A stretch of 64,000 nt of DNA, taken from the NCBI RefSeq assembly GCF_039545795.1, contig NZ_CP154260.1, positions 2,733,001 to 2,797,000 on the forward strand, read 5' to 3'. The DNA comes from Chitinophaga niabensis. GTDB lineage: Bacteria; Bacteroidota; Bacteroidia; Chitinophagales; Chitinophagaceae. The position numbers were made by a program, and so were the translations under genes. The notes under the pieces were generated by a model that did not search any database, was not told where the DNA came from, and saw only the letters and a program-made list of their open reading frames with translations. Below, one piece after another: positions 46,015 to 54,759 of this stretch (its first letter is position 1; each line of letters starts with the position of its first letter).

Positions 46015-46998
46015 CTAATCTACTGCATGTTTGCGATTGGGCAATACATTTTCGCGGGTCCAGGTGATCTTGTACCGGAAGGGATGGCTCCGCACCGGGC
46101 ATTCCGATAGCTGGCAATACTGGCAGAGGGCCGGTATGCAGGGATCCACATGTATAAAGAATTCCACTTCGTGGCCTTTCAGCTCCCGGTTCACCAGCTG
46201 CTCAAACGCTTTGATCTCTTCGTGTGCCTGGCTTAATTCCAGGTAATATGGTAGTGTAACGTGACAGTCTATATGATAATTATTCCCATACTGCTGTACG
46301 CGCATATTATGCACATCTATCCAGGTACGGTGCCGGTGCTGGTTCAGGATCTCAATCACTTTATCTATCACCTGCATATCCGTTTCGTCCATCAACCCGG
46401 AAATGGATTGCCGCATCAGCTGGTATCCTTTCCGAAGGATCAATACTCCCATCACAACAGATACAGCGGGGTCTATCCAGGTTTGCCCGGTAAAGCGGAT
46501 AATGACCAGCGCAATGATCAATGCGCCGGAACTGTAAGCATCTGTTAAAATATGTTGTCCATTCCCGGAGAGGGTGATTGAATTTAATTGTTTGCCTGAC
46601 CTTGCCAGGTATAGCCCCAATAATAAATTAACAACAGCCGTGATACTGATCACCCAGATGCCCTGGTCTATCTGCAGCAGTTCAGGTTTTATAATAAAAT
46701 ACTGTACCGCCTTAAAAAGGATCAGCACACCGGCAATACAGATCATGGCACCTTCAAAGCCGATGGAAAAGAATTCCACTTTCCCATGTCCGTAAGGGTG
46801 ATTCGCGTCCTTTGGTTTGCCGGTGAGGTAAATACTATAACAGGCAAAACCTCCTGCTACCACATTAATGATAGATTCCAATGCATCAGACAGGATGGCT
46901 ACGGAATGGGTAAGAAAGTAAGCTGCAAATTTCGCAAGGGTTAGCAGCAGGCTGATACCAAGCGAAAGCAGGATGATCCGTAGTTCTTTTCTTATCAA
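46015..46998 (-). CDS. Cation diffusion facilitator, Zn/Co/Cd/Fe-type exporter
   Basis: A 327-residue CDF antiporter moving divalent metals from cytosol to periplasm. TM2 has 'HSVAILSDALES', with the metal-binding His/Asp; 'ANHPYGHGKVEFFSIGFEG' follows, and TM5 has 'ILTDAYSSGALIIALVIIRF'. The cytosolic domain continues with 'MDETDMQVIDKVIEIL', and a C-terminal tail has four cysteines ('DPCIPALCQYCQLSECPV'), which may bind metal. No ATG precedes the first helix; the start is probably the TTG at 46998, with an in-frame stop about 18 bases before it. It is the first gene of the metal cluster, handing metal to CzcCBA in the periplasm. Confidence 0.92.
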   Translation of the reverse strand: MIRKELRIILLSLGISLLLTLAKFAAYFLTHSVAILSDALESIINVVAGGFACYSIYLTGKPKDANHPYGHGKVEFFSIGFEGAMICIAGVLILFKAVQYFIIKPELLQIDQGIWVISITAVVNLLLGLYLARSGKQLNSITLSGNGQHILTDAYSSGALIIALVIIRFTGQTWIDPAVSVVMGVLILRKGYQLMRQSISGLMDETDMQVIDKVIEILNQHRHRTWIDVHNMRVQQYGNNYHIDCHVTLPYYLELSQAHEEIKAFEQLVNRELKGHEVEFFIHVDPCIPALCQYCQLSECPVRSHPFRYKITWTRENVLPNRKHAVD

Positions 46999-47406
46999 GT
47001 GAGGCAGTTTAGATTATTGCAAAGAAAATCCAAATTGTGTTAAAATGACACTTGCATTCCATTTTTAATCTGGTTAAATTTGTTTAAATTGGGTTCGTAG
47101 TTAACGTTAACGTCGGACCAGGAAGCTATCAAAATCTTAAATTTTCTAAGTCGAATTATAAACCAGCGGCAATTTCCATAAAGGATCAACAGCGGGATCC
47201 TTGGGATAATTCAGAATCAGCGGCACCTAATTTATAACCCCCAAATCCGTTCACCACAGGATGAACTAAATCAGGTATTATTATTCCGCCTAACACGGGA
47301 TAATGTAGTATTTCTATTAAGGAACATGCAAATAAACTTTCATCCTATACGATTGTGAATGTAACCCATCTCTATTCGCTTTTATTTCTGAAATCTAAAT
47401 CACATT
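46999..47406. other. Intergenic region between metal cluster and Sus-like locus
   Basis: 408 bases without a credible gene, between divergent transcription units. The clearest feature is a perfect 12-bp palindrome GTTAACGTTAAC at 47100-47111, a candidate regulator site. No consensus promoter for either side was seen. The sequence is A/T-rich compared with the genes. Confidence 0.5.
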
Positions 47407-50400
47407 ATGATGCGATGTCTATTCTCATTCCTATTGCTTCTAGGAATCTCCAATGCTGTTTGGGCCCAGCAAATGTCTATCAGCGGCAGAGTAATTGCTG
47501 CAGAAGACAAAAGCCCGCTGCCCGGTGTAACTATCCGGGTACAGGGTTCTCCCACCGGTACCTCTACCAACACAAGTGGTAGTTTTATTATTAACGCTGC
47601 CCGCGGGCAGGTACTACAGTTCAGTTATATTGGTTACATCACCAAAAGGGTAACCATTAATGCCGACACGGACATCTTAGTAGAATTGGAAACCGATGCA
47701 CAAAACCTGAAAGAGTTTGTGACCACAGCGTACGGTATCTCCAAGAATGCCCGCTCCCTGGGTTCTTCCGTACAAAAAGTAGACGGGGAAGATGTAGCTC
47801 AAACCCAACGGGAAAACTTCCTGAACGGCCTTGCAGGCCGGGTTGCGGGCGCCACAGTAACAGGCACTTCCGGTGCGCCGGGATCCTCTGCCCAACTGGT
47901 GCTGCGTGGTGCTACCTCTATCGGAGGTAATAACTCACCGCTCTATGTTGTGGACGGCGTGCCTTACGATAACCAGTCTGTTAACCAGGAAGCCCTGATC
48001 GGCGCTTCCAATCCTTCAGCAACTTCCTTTGCCAACAGGAACTCGGATTATGGTAACCGTGCCATGGACCTCAATCCGGAAGATATTGAAAGCATTACCA
48101 TACTGAAAGGCCCTGAAGCTGCAGCCCTCTATGGTTCAGATGGTGCCTCCGGAGCTGTGCTCATCACTACCCGCAAAGGAAAAGCCGGAAAGTCTACCGT
48201 GAGTTACGATAACAACTTCCGCTTTGATAAAGTATACCGCTTCCCGAAAACACAACGGATCTACAGCCGCGGGTTGAATGGAGTGGCAGATGATAATGCC
48301 ACCATTAATCCATTCTCATTCGGTTTGATGTCCGCCTATTTCGGCCCTAAATATGCAGATACCACTACCTTTTATGATAACTTCGGAAACTTCTTCAAAA
48401 CCGGTTTCCAGCAAAGGCACAGCCTGAATTTTGATGGTGGTAATGAGAAATTCACCTTCCGCCTTTCAACCTCCTGGCTGGATCAGAAGGGAACAGTACC
48501 CAACTCCGCTTTTCAACGGGGCACCATCCGCCTCACAGGTACGGCAAAGATCAGCGAGAAGCTGAGTATGACGGGAACTTTCACATATGTGAACTCCACA
48601 ACGGATAAAACCTCCAAAGGTGCAGGAAGTTACTTCCTCACCCTGCTCACCTTCCCTGCGGATGAAGATGCACGGATCTACCAGAACCCGGATGGCAGCC
48701 GCAAAACACTCCGGGGTGGCAGCTATACTTCTGAATTCGACAATCCTTTCTGGGATGTGAATAAGAATACAGCCCAGGATAAAACGGCCCGTGTGAACGG
48801 ATCTATTGTGGCTAACCTGGACCTCACTAACTGGCTGACCTTAAATGGTACACTGGGCGTAGAGAACTATACCACTACCGGTTATTTCCTTACCCATCCG
48901 CAATCCCGCTACGGCTTTGCAACAAACGGGTTCCTTTCCCAAATGGATGTTGTTGCCAATAATATCAGCGGTATCGTAAGAGCTACCGCCCGTAAAACGT
49001 GGGGTAAGTTTGGTAATACGCTCACCGTGGGAACTGCCATGGAAGATAACAATACCAAAACCAACTCTTTTAAGGGAGAACGTTTCTACGAGCAGAATTT
49101 CATCTCCATCAATAATACAGATCCCTTATCCCGGGATATAAGATATACGGATAATACAGCACGGAAATTCCGTTTATTCGGTAACTACGAAGTGAGTTAT
49201 AACGATATCCTTTACCTGTCCCTGGCAGGCAGCAGAGAGGGCCACTCCTACTTCATGAGCCGGGTGGTGGATAAGAACCCCTTCTTTAACTATGGTTCTG
49301 CCTCTTTAGCTTTTGTGTTCTCAGACCTTCAACCTTTGAAGGAACTTTCCTGGCTGAGTTATGGTAAGGCCCGCCTTTCATATGCTACCACAGGTAAAGC
49401 ACCCTTTGCACCCTACGTGATAGATAACTCTATGACACCCCAGATCACTACCGGTGGCGGATTCGCCTACGGGGTGAACGGGAATAATTTTGGCCTGGAG
49501 CCGGAACTCACCAAAAACCTGGAAGTTGGTGGTGAATTCAAATTCCTGAAAAACCGTATAGGCGTAGATGTTGCCTACTACATCCTGCGGAGCAGCAAAC
49601 AGATCCTTCGTGCGAGGTCCAGCTACGGCACCGGCTTTGTATTGAAATTCCTGAACGGCGGTGAAGTGGAGAACAAAGGTCTTGAAATACAACTAACCGG
49701 CTCTCCTGTAAGAAGCAAAAACTTCCAATGGGATGTGCTGGCGAACTTCGACCTGAACCGGGGAAAGATCCTGTCCATGCCCGCAGACCTGCCTTCTTAC
49801 TATGATTCAGATACCTGGGTATTTGGCAACCTTCGTTCTCAATCCTATACCGGTGTAAATACGGGTAACCTTTCCGGTTATACCCTCCGCCGCAATAGTA
49901 AAGGCCAGTTGCTGATCAGCCCTACAACAGGGTTGCCGCTTTCAAACGGAGACTTTTCCGTAGTGGGAGACCGTACGCCTGATTTCAAAGTGGGCCTTGT
50001 GAATGACATCACTTACAAACAATTTAAACTAAGCTTTAACCTGGACTTCCGCAAAGGCGGTGACGTATTCAACGGTAACGAATATTATCTCTATCTCGCC
50101 GGTTTGAGTGAAAGAACGCTGGACAGGGAAAATACACTTGTGATAAGAGGCGTACTGCTGGATGGCCTGGAAGAAACCAGTAAACCAACACCCAATGCGG
50201 TAGCCATTACACCGTACTTCCGTTCCGATTACTGGGCAACAACAGTTGCTACCGAATCTGATTTTATTGAATCTGTAGACTGGATGCGTTTACGTGATAT
50301 CACCCTGCAATATGTATTGCCTGCTTCTTTCCTGAAAAAGCAGCGCTTTGTGAAATCCGCTTCAGTCTATGTAACAGGAACAGATGTATTCATGATCACA

Positions 50401-50532
50401 AATTATACCGGTGCAGATCCGAATGTGAGCACCAATACTGCTGCCAGCAGAGGTTATGGTGGCGCAGGTATTGATTTTGGCTCTCTCGCCAATCCAAGGG
50501 GTATCAATTTTGGACTGAAAGCATCGTTCTAG
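47407..50532 (+). CDS. SusC/RagA-family TonB-dependent outer-membrane transporter
   Basis: A 1041-residue TonB-linked porin. Signal peptide to 'ISNAVWAQ'; a carboxypeptidase-regulatory-like domain ('ISGRVIAAEDKSPLPGVTIR', residues 24-100); the plug with 'NFLNGLAGRVAGATVTGTSG' and 'LVLRGATSIGGNNSPLYVVD'; the conserved 'DIESITILKGPEAAALYGSD'; then a 22-strand barrel ending in 'INFGLKASF' with terminal Phe. It partners SusD, encoded 16 bases downstream, to import oligosaccharides or peptides over 600 Da. No FecI/FecR or hybrid sensor lies beside it and no CAZyme follows, so the substrate cannot be assigned. Two ATGs in tandem start the frame. Confidence 0.96.
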   Translation: MMRCLFSFLLLLGISNAVWAQQMSISGRVIAAEDKSPLPGVTIRVQGSPTGTSTNTSGSFIINAARGQVLQFSYIGYITKRVTINADTDILVELETDAQNLKEFVTTAYGISKNARSLGSSVQKVDGEDVAQTQRENFLNGLAGRVAGATVTGTSGAPGSSAQLVLRGATSIGGNNSPLYVVDGVPYDNQSVNQEALIGASNPSATSFANRNSDYGNRAMDLNPEDIESITILKGPEAAALYGSDGASGAVLITTRKGKAGKSTVSYDNNFRFDKVYRFPKTQRIYSRGLNGVADDNATINPFSFGLMSAYFGPKYADTTTFYDNFGNFFKTGFQQRHSLNFDGGNEKFTFRLSTSWLDQKGTVPNSAFQRGTIRLTGTAKISEKLSMTGTFTYVNSTTDKTSKGAGSYFLTLLTFPADEDARIYQNPDGSRKTLRGGSYTSEFDNPFWDVNKNTAQDKTARVNGSIVANLDLTNWLTLNGTLGVENYTTTGYFLTHPQSRYGFATNGFLSQMDVVANNISGIVRATARKTWGKFGNTLTVGTAMEDNNTKTNSFKGERFYEQNFISINNTDPLSRDIRYTDNTARKFRLFGNYEVSYNDILYLSLAGSREGHSYFMSRVVDKNPFFNYGSASLAFVFSDLQPLKELSWLSYGKARLSYATTGKAPFAPYVIDNSMTPQITTGGGFAYGVNGNNFGLEPELTKNLEVGGEFKFLKNRIGVDVAYYILRSSKQILRARSSYGTGFVLKFLNGGEVENKGLEIQLTGSPVRSKNFQWDVLANFDLNRGKILSMPADLPSYYDSDTWVFGNLRSQSYTGVNTGNLSGYTLRRNSKGQLLISPTTGLPLSNGDFSVVGDRTPDFKVGLVNDITYKQFKLSFNLDFRKGGDVFNGNEYYLYLAGLSERTLDRENTLVIRGVLLDGLEETSKPTPNAVAITPYFRSDYWATTVATESDFIESVDWMRLRDITLQYVLPASFLKKQRFVKSASVYVTGTDVFMITNYTGADPNVSTNTAASRGYGGAGIDFGSLANPRGINFGLKASF

Positions 50533-50548
50533 TTTTAAAACATCAATT

Positions 50549-52219
50549 ATGAAAAGATATATTTTCAATACGTTCATGCTGTTGTTTGCGGTAATGACCG
50601 TAATGACAGGATGTAAAAAATGGCTGGACGTAAACTATGATCCGGCTACGCCACAGGATCCTGATCCGGCATCTGTATTCCCTGCACAATTAGCTGGTCT
50701 TCCCCGCGGCAATCAATATGATGCGCGGTATGTAGGCCGTTATATACAAAACTGGGGAACTTCTCTTTCCTCCCGCACCGCAGATATTGTATGGGACAAT
50801 ATGGGTTACGCTACAGGCAGCGATGCCAATGGCGATATCTGGCGGCAGTGTTACTTTGGTTTAGGTAAGAACCTGGATTATATTATCGCTACCGGGCATA
50901 CAAAAGGCCAATGGGATTATATAGGTGCAGCATATGCACTGAAAGCCTACATGTTCCAGATCACTACGGATCACCATGGTGAAATAATTTACACAGAAGC
51001 CTTCAAGGAAAACACGGCCATCTTCAAATTCGACAGTCAGGATACAGTATATGCAGGCGTCCGCTCACTTTGTGATTCTGCTCTCAAATACCTGGCACGT
51101 ACGGATTTCCCCAACCCTGCGACCAACAGGCTGGTGCGTGGAGATTATGTCTACAATGGTGATAATGCAAAATGGACCAAGTTCGTATATGGCGTACTGG
51201 CACATAACTATAATCACCTGAGCAGGAAATCCACCCTTTATGATCCTGCCAAAGTGATTGAATATTGCGATAAGTCTATGACCACTATTGCAGACGACTT
51301 TTTGGTTCCTTTTGATGGTACAAAAAATGATGATACCAATTTCTTTGGCCCCTACAGGGATAACCTCACTTTTGTGCGCCAGGGAGCCTTCGTTGTAAGG
51401 TTGCTGGACGGGTTTGCACTTGCAGGCAGCCGTACTTTTGCCAACAGGGACCCAAGGATCAGGCATATGCTGTCCGCCTCCCAGGATACCACCAATGGGA
51501 ATGGTGGCTATGTAGGTGTGGAACCTGGTATCGGAGACCCTAATGCTGCCTCTACTGTTCCTGCCAACATGCGCAAACGCGCTGCAGCACCATGGGGAGA
51601 TAGCATTTATGCAAACCCCAGCGCGGCCGTTTTCACACCCAATTCCGGTAAATATCTCTTCAAGGATAAGGCGGTGATGCCTGTAATGACAGCTGCTGAG
51701 ATCTACTTCATTAAAGCAGAGGCCGCTTTCCTGAGCAACAAACCGGATGTTGCGCTGGACGCTTATACAAAAGGGATCAATGCACATTTTGATTTCATTA
51801 ACCGTACGTCAATACCACGCGGCGGCAGTGTTATATACAATGGATCACCCATCACTGCAAAGGAACGGGCCGATTACCTTGCAAGCCCTAACGTAGCTAA
51901 AACACAGGCTGCGCTTACTTTAACGGATATAATGCTGCAAAAATACATTGCACTGTTTGGCTGGGGTTTTAATGAAACATGGGTAGACCTGCGCAGGTAT
52001 GAATACAACAGGATCTTCGATGCTAAAACACTACAACCTGTATACCGCAGCTTTGCTACACCGCAGACGCTGAACGGCCTCAATAACGGCCAGTTGGTAC
52101 AAAGAGCCCGCCCGCGTTTCAATTCAGAGTATGTATGGAATCTGGATGAACTGAAAAGAATTCAGGCGGATGCATCAAACTATCATACCAAACCCATCTG
52201 GTTTGCAATACCCAACTAA
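50549..52219 (+). CDS. SusD/RagB-family outer-membrane lipoprotein
   Basis: Surface-exposed lid of the SusCD importer, 556 residues. Lipobox in 'LLFAVMTVMTGCKKWLD', then the SusD core with TPR-like helices. Recognisable segments include 'AELYFIKAEAAFLS'-like 'AAEIYFIKAEAAFLSNKPDV' and 'YIALFGWGFNETWVDLRRYE', both typical of the RagB/SusD family. The gene begins 16 bases after susC, in one operon. Ligand not deducible. Confidence 0.95.
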   Translation: MKRYIFNTFMLLFAVMTVMTGCKKWLDVNYDPATPQDPDPASVFPAQLAGLPRGNQYDARYVGRYIQNWGTSLSSRTADIVWDNMGYATGSDANGDIWRQCYFGLGKNLDYIIATGHTKGQWDYIGAAYALKAYMFQITTDHHGEIIYTEAFKENTAIFKFDSQDTVYAGVRSLCDSALKYLARTDFPNPATNRLVRGDYVYNGDNAKWTKFVYGVLAHNYNHLSRKSTLYDPAKVIEYCDKSMTTIADDFLVPFDGTKNDDTNFFGPYRDNLTFVRQGAFVVRLLDGFALAGSRTFANRDPRIRHMLSASQDTTNGNGGYVGVEPGIGDPNAASTVPANMRKRAAAPWGDSIYANPSAAVFTPNSGKYLFKDKAVMPVMTAAEIYFIKAEAAFLSNKPDVALDAYTKGINAHFDFINRTSIPRGGSVIYNGSPITAKERADYLASPNVAKTQAALTLTDIMLQKYIALFGWGFNETWVDLRRYEYNRIFDAKTLQPVYRSFATPQTLNGLNNGQLVQRARPRFNSEYVWNLDELKRIQADASNYHTKPIWFAIPN

Positions 52220-52231
52220 AAACTGCAACAT

Positions 52232-52981
52232 ATGAAACTATCATATCTTATCATACTAATTGCGGGCGCAAGCATTGCGTTAACAGCCTGCAAAAAGAAC
52301 ACCTTCCATGTAACAGAAAGGGATATCATTACGAATACAGCACTCATCAAGATCGGGTACTTTTCACCCAGTACCAATAACCAGGGGATACAGCTGAAGA
52401 TCAATGGCACCAGGGTAAGCAATAACTTTGTATATCCAATTGCATTCCCTGGCGGCGGGTTGAACACAGGTGGTTCCAATAACAGCGACTATGTAACAGT
52501 AAGGCCTGGTGAAACTACTATCACCTTATCTGTTCCTAAAGTTGGAACAGCAGAGGATTCTGTTCCCGTACTCACTTTTTCGCAGGCATTGGCGGCCAAT
52601 AAGAAGTACACCTTCTTTACAACGGATTCTGTGCCGAATGTGAGTGGAGTGATTGTTGAAGATGATACGGCGCCTATAGACACCGGTGCGCGCATCAAAC
52701 TGATCAACCTGATCCCGAATGCACCCTCGGTGGATTTTTATCATCGTGGTAAACTGCTCATGGCAAATGTGGAGTACAAAAAGGTGTCTGCATACGTTAC
52801 CATTCCTAATGGCAATGATTCCTTCCACATCCGGAGGGCAGGTGCTCCCATTACGGAAACACCTTTGGGTAAACAGCTCATTAATACCTCCAAACAGCGG
52901 ATCTATACATTCCTTGCCAGAGGATGGGTAGGTGGCAAGGGCATACTGGACCCAAGGATCTCAGCCATCTTTGTTCAATAA
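52232..52981 (+). CDS. DUF4397 domain lipoprotein, third gene of the Sus-like operon
   Basis: A 249-residue lipoprotein (signal 'ILIAGASIALTAC', lipobox Cys at residue 20). The DUF4397 core appears around 'ARIKLINLIPNAPSVDFYHR', followed by 'NGNDSFHIRRAGAPITETPL'. The fold is a beta-sandwich with no known activity. It begins 12 bases after susD and ends at a strong terminator, so it belongs to the same operon. It occupies the place of SusE/SusF-type accessory surface lipoproteins and may bind the same ligand, which is inference from position. Confidence 0.88.
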   Translation: MKLSYLIILIAGASIALTACKKNTFHVTERDIITNTALIKIGYFSPSTNNQGIQLKINGTRVSNNFVYPIAFPGGGLNTGGSNNSDYVTVRPGETTITLSVPKVGTAEDSVPVLTFSQALAANKKYTFFTTDSVPNVSGVIVEDDTAPIDTGARIKLINLIPNAPSVDFYHRGKLLMANVEYKKVSAYVTIPNGNDSFHIRRAGAPITETPLGKQLINTSKQRIYTFLARGWVGGKGILDPRISAIFVQ

Positions 52982-52991
52982 TAATTTCCAG

Positions 52992-53020
52992 CGCCGGGCT
53001 TTTTGCCCGGCGTTGTTTTT
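52992..53020 (+). terminator. Terminator of the SusCD-DUF4397 operon
   Basis: 8-bp stem CGCCGGGC/GCCCGGCG with loop TTTTT, followed by TTGTTTTTT. Confidence 0.85.
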
Positions 53021-53028
53021 TATATTTG
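53021..53028 (+). promoter_or_regulatory. -7 element of the HEAT-like gene
   Basis: TATATTTG matches TAnnTTTG and lies only 4 bases before the ATG at 53033, which would make the transcript nearly leaderless. Confidence 0.4.
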
Positions 53029-53032
53029 TTAC

Positions 53033-53572
53033 ATGAACTTACGTAGTCAGATCCTCTCTGAAGGTTCAAAAGAAAATGCATTGAAGGTTGTTCATTGGAT
53101 AGGGAATGATCCCGAACGGTTCCGCAGCCTCATGGATATTTTTCTGCATGATGAATACCGTGTGGTGCAACGTGCCTCCTGGGTTATGAGTATAGTGGCA
53201 GAAGAACAGCCGGCCTTAGTAAAGCCCCATTTAAAAGCAATGGTAGACAGGATGGGTGATGCGGATATACCTGTTGCGGTTAAACGAAATGTAGTACGTG
53301 TGCTGCAGTTTATACCCGTTCCCAAAAAGCTGCAGGGCCCTGTAATGGATTATTGCTTCCGCTTCCTGGAAGACCCGCAGGAAACCGTAGCCGTGAGAGT
53401 ATTCTCCATGACCGTACTTGCCAACCTGGCGCAGCAATACCCTGAGATTAAGAATGAGATCATCCTGCTGATAGAAGATCAGCTGCGCGAAGGTGCGCTG
53501 CCTGCATTTAAAAGCAGGGGGAAGAAAACATTGAAGTTGTTGCAGGCAAAAAGCAAATCAAGCAACGAGTAG
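53033..53572 (+). CDS. HEAT-repeat-like helical protein
   Basis: A 179-residue all-helical cytosolic protein. I chose the ATG at 53033 because the longer frame begins inside the upstream terminator. Paired helices such as 'HWIGNDPERFRSLMDIFLHD', 'VVQRASWVMSIVAEEQPALV', 'AVKRNVVRVLQFIPVPKKLQ' and 'AVRVFSMTVLANLAQQYPEI' resemble HEAT or Armadillo repeats, about four in number, which act as binding scaffolds. The same kind of small HEAT-like protein is widespread in Bacteroidota with no known role. It is monocistronic, convergent with infC, and followed by an array of short repeats. Confidence 0.75.
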   Translation: MNLRSQILSEGSKENALKVVHWIGNDPERFRSLMDIFLHDEYRVVQRASWVMSIVAEEQPALVKPHLKAMVDRMGDADIPVAVKRNVVRVLQFIPVPKKLQGPVMDYCFRFLEDPQETVAVRVFSMTVLANLAQQYPEIKNEIILLIEDQLREGALPAFKSRGKKTLKLLQAKSKSSNE

Positions 53573-53803
53573 CGCCTCCGGCGGGGTTTTAAACACCGAT
53601 GATAAAATAAAGCTCTCCATGCCTTCCGCAGGGTTTGTTCCTTAGAAAAACACCATCATAAAAAACATGCTTCGCCTCCGGCGGGGTTTGCACTTTAGAA
53701 AAACATCTTCGACAAAAATAAAACCCACGCTTCACACCCGGCCGGGTCTAAGCCATAGAAAACATTCTCCCCAAAAAGAAAACCACCTCCGCCTCCGGCG
53801 GAG
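53573..53803. repeat. Five degenerate tandem repeats with GC-rich palindromic core
   Basis: Cores related to CCTCCGGCGGGGTTT start near 53578, 53626, 53678, 53738 and 53795, spaced 48, 52, 60 and 57 bases. Each is followed by an A-rich tract, often TTAGAAAAACA. CGCCTCCGGCG is nearly self-complementary. The repeats fill most of the non-coding stretch 53573-53827 between two convergent genes. No protein frame explains them. Confidence 0.65.
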
Positions 53804-53820
53804 CTCCAACATCTCCAAAT

Positions 53821-53849
53821 AAAAAAAGCCCGAAGCATATGCTCCGGGC
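53821..53849 (-). terminator. Terminator of the thrS-infC operon
   Basis: Minus-strand stem GCCCGGAGCAT/ATGCTTCGGGC with one mismatch, followed by TTTTTTT, 37 bases after the infC stop. Confidence 0.85.
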
Positions 53850-53885
53850 CTTCAGGAAATCTATTTCGAATAACACTTAAAACAC

Positions 53886-54686
53886 TTAGTTTTCTCCCTG
53901 TTTGTCATCTGCTGCCGGTGGCGGCGTAGGAGGTGCAGGTGGCCTGTTGGCATACTTGATCTCAATCGGCCTTCTTACAGGTGCAGAGATCGGGCGGGAA
54001 GTTGGCGCAGCCGGTTGCGGTGGCTCAGGCGCTTCTTCTCTTGGCACGTATGGCTTCGGCTCCTTCTGTGGTTTCGGCTCTCTCGGCTCTTTCGGTTCTT
54101 TTGGCGTATTAGGCTTTTTCTTAGCACTCTTAGGCGCAAAAATAGCGATCATGCGTTTACCTTCCATCAATGGCATCCCTTCAAGGGCTCCCACTTCAGC
54201 AAGACGTTCAGCAAATTTCAACAGGATCAGCTCACCACGTTCTTTGAACATGATTGCCCGTCCTTTGAACTGTACATATGTTTTAACCTTATTGCCTTCC
54301 CGCAGGAATTTCTCGGCATGTTTGGCTTTGAAATCGAAATCGTGATCATCTGTATTCGGCGTAAAGCGAATTTCCTTCACCTCGCTCTTATGAGCATTCG
54401 CCTTCATTTCCTTTTCCTTCTTCTTCTTCTCGTAAAGGAATTTGTTATAATCGATGATGCGGCATACAGGAGGGACTGCATTGGGGGATATTTCTACCAG
54501 GTCCAGTTGCAGGTCTTCAGCCATGCGTAATGCATCATCCGTTCTATAAAGCCCTGGCTCCACGTTATCGCCAACCAGCCTGACCTCAGGTACACGGATC
54601 ATTCTGTTTGTACGATGCTCCTGCTGTTGTTCTCTTCTGAAATTAGGGTTTCTGCCCCGGAAGTTTGGTCTTGGTCCTTGTTGCAT
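53886..54686 (-). CDS. infC: Translation initiation factor IF-3 with long C-terminal tail
   Basis: IF-3 binds the 30S subunit and checks the initiator tRNA. The two-domain core is complete at residues about 27-195: 'RMIRVPEVRLVGDNVEPGLY', 'DLVEISPNAVPPVCRIIDYN', 'KEIRFTPNTDDHDFDFKAKH' and 'KVKTYVQFKGRAIMFKERGE'. It starts with ATG rather than the AUU that gives autoregulation in E. coli. It has a 26-residue Arg/Gln/Asn-rich leader and a 70-residue tail rich in Pro, Glu and Lys ('PKEPKEPREPKPQKEPKP'), so it is 266 residues against about 180 in E. coli. It lies 73 bases after thrS. The usual next gene, rpmI, is missing. Confidence 0.95.
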   Translation of the reverse strand: MQQGPRPNFRGRNPNFRREQQQEHRTNRMIRVPEVRLVGDNVEPGLYRTDDALRMAEDLQLDLVEISPNAVPPVCRIIDYNKFLYEKKKKEKEMKANAHKSEVKEIRFTPNTDDHDFDFKAKHAEKFLREGNKVKTYVQFKGRAIMFKERGELILLKFAERLAEVGALEGMPLMEGKRMIAIFAPKSAKKKPNTPKEPKEPREPKPQKEPKPYVPREEAPEPPQPAAPTSRPISAPVRRPIEIKYANRPPAPPTPPPAADDKQGEN

Positions 54687-54759
54687 TAAAATGTTGAATT
54701 GTTAGATAATAATGATGATAAACGCGGCATATTGAGTTTTATTCCTATAAAACAAATGA

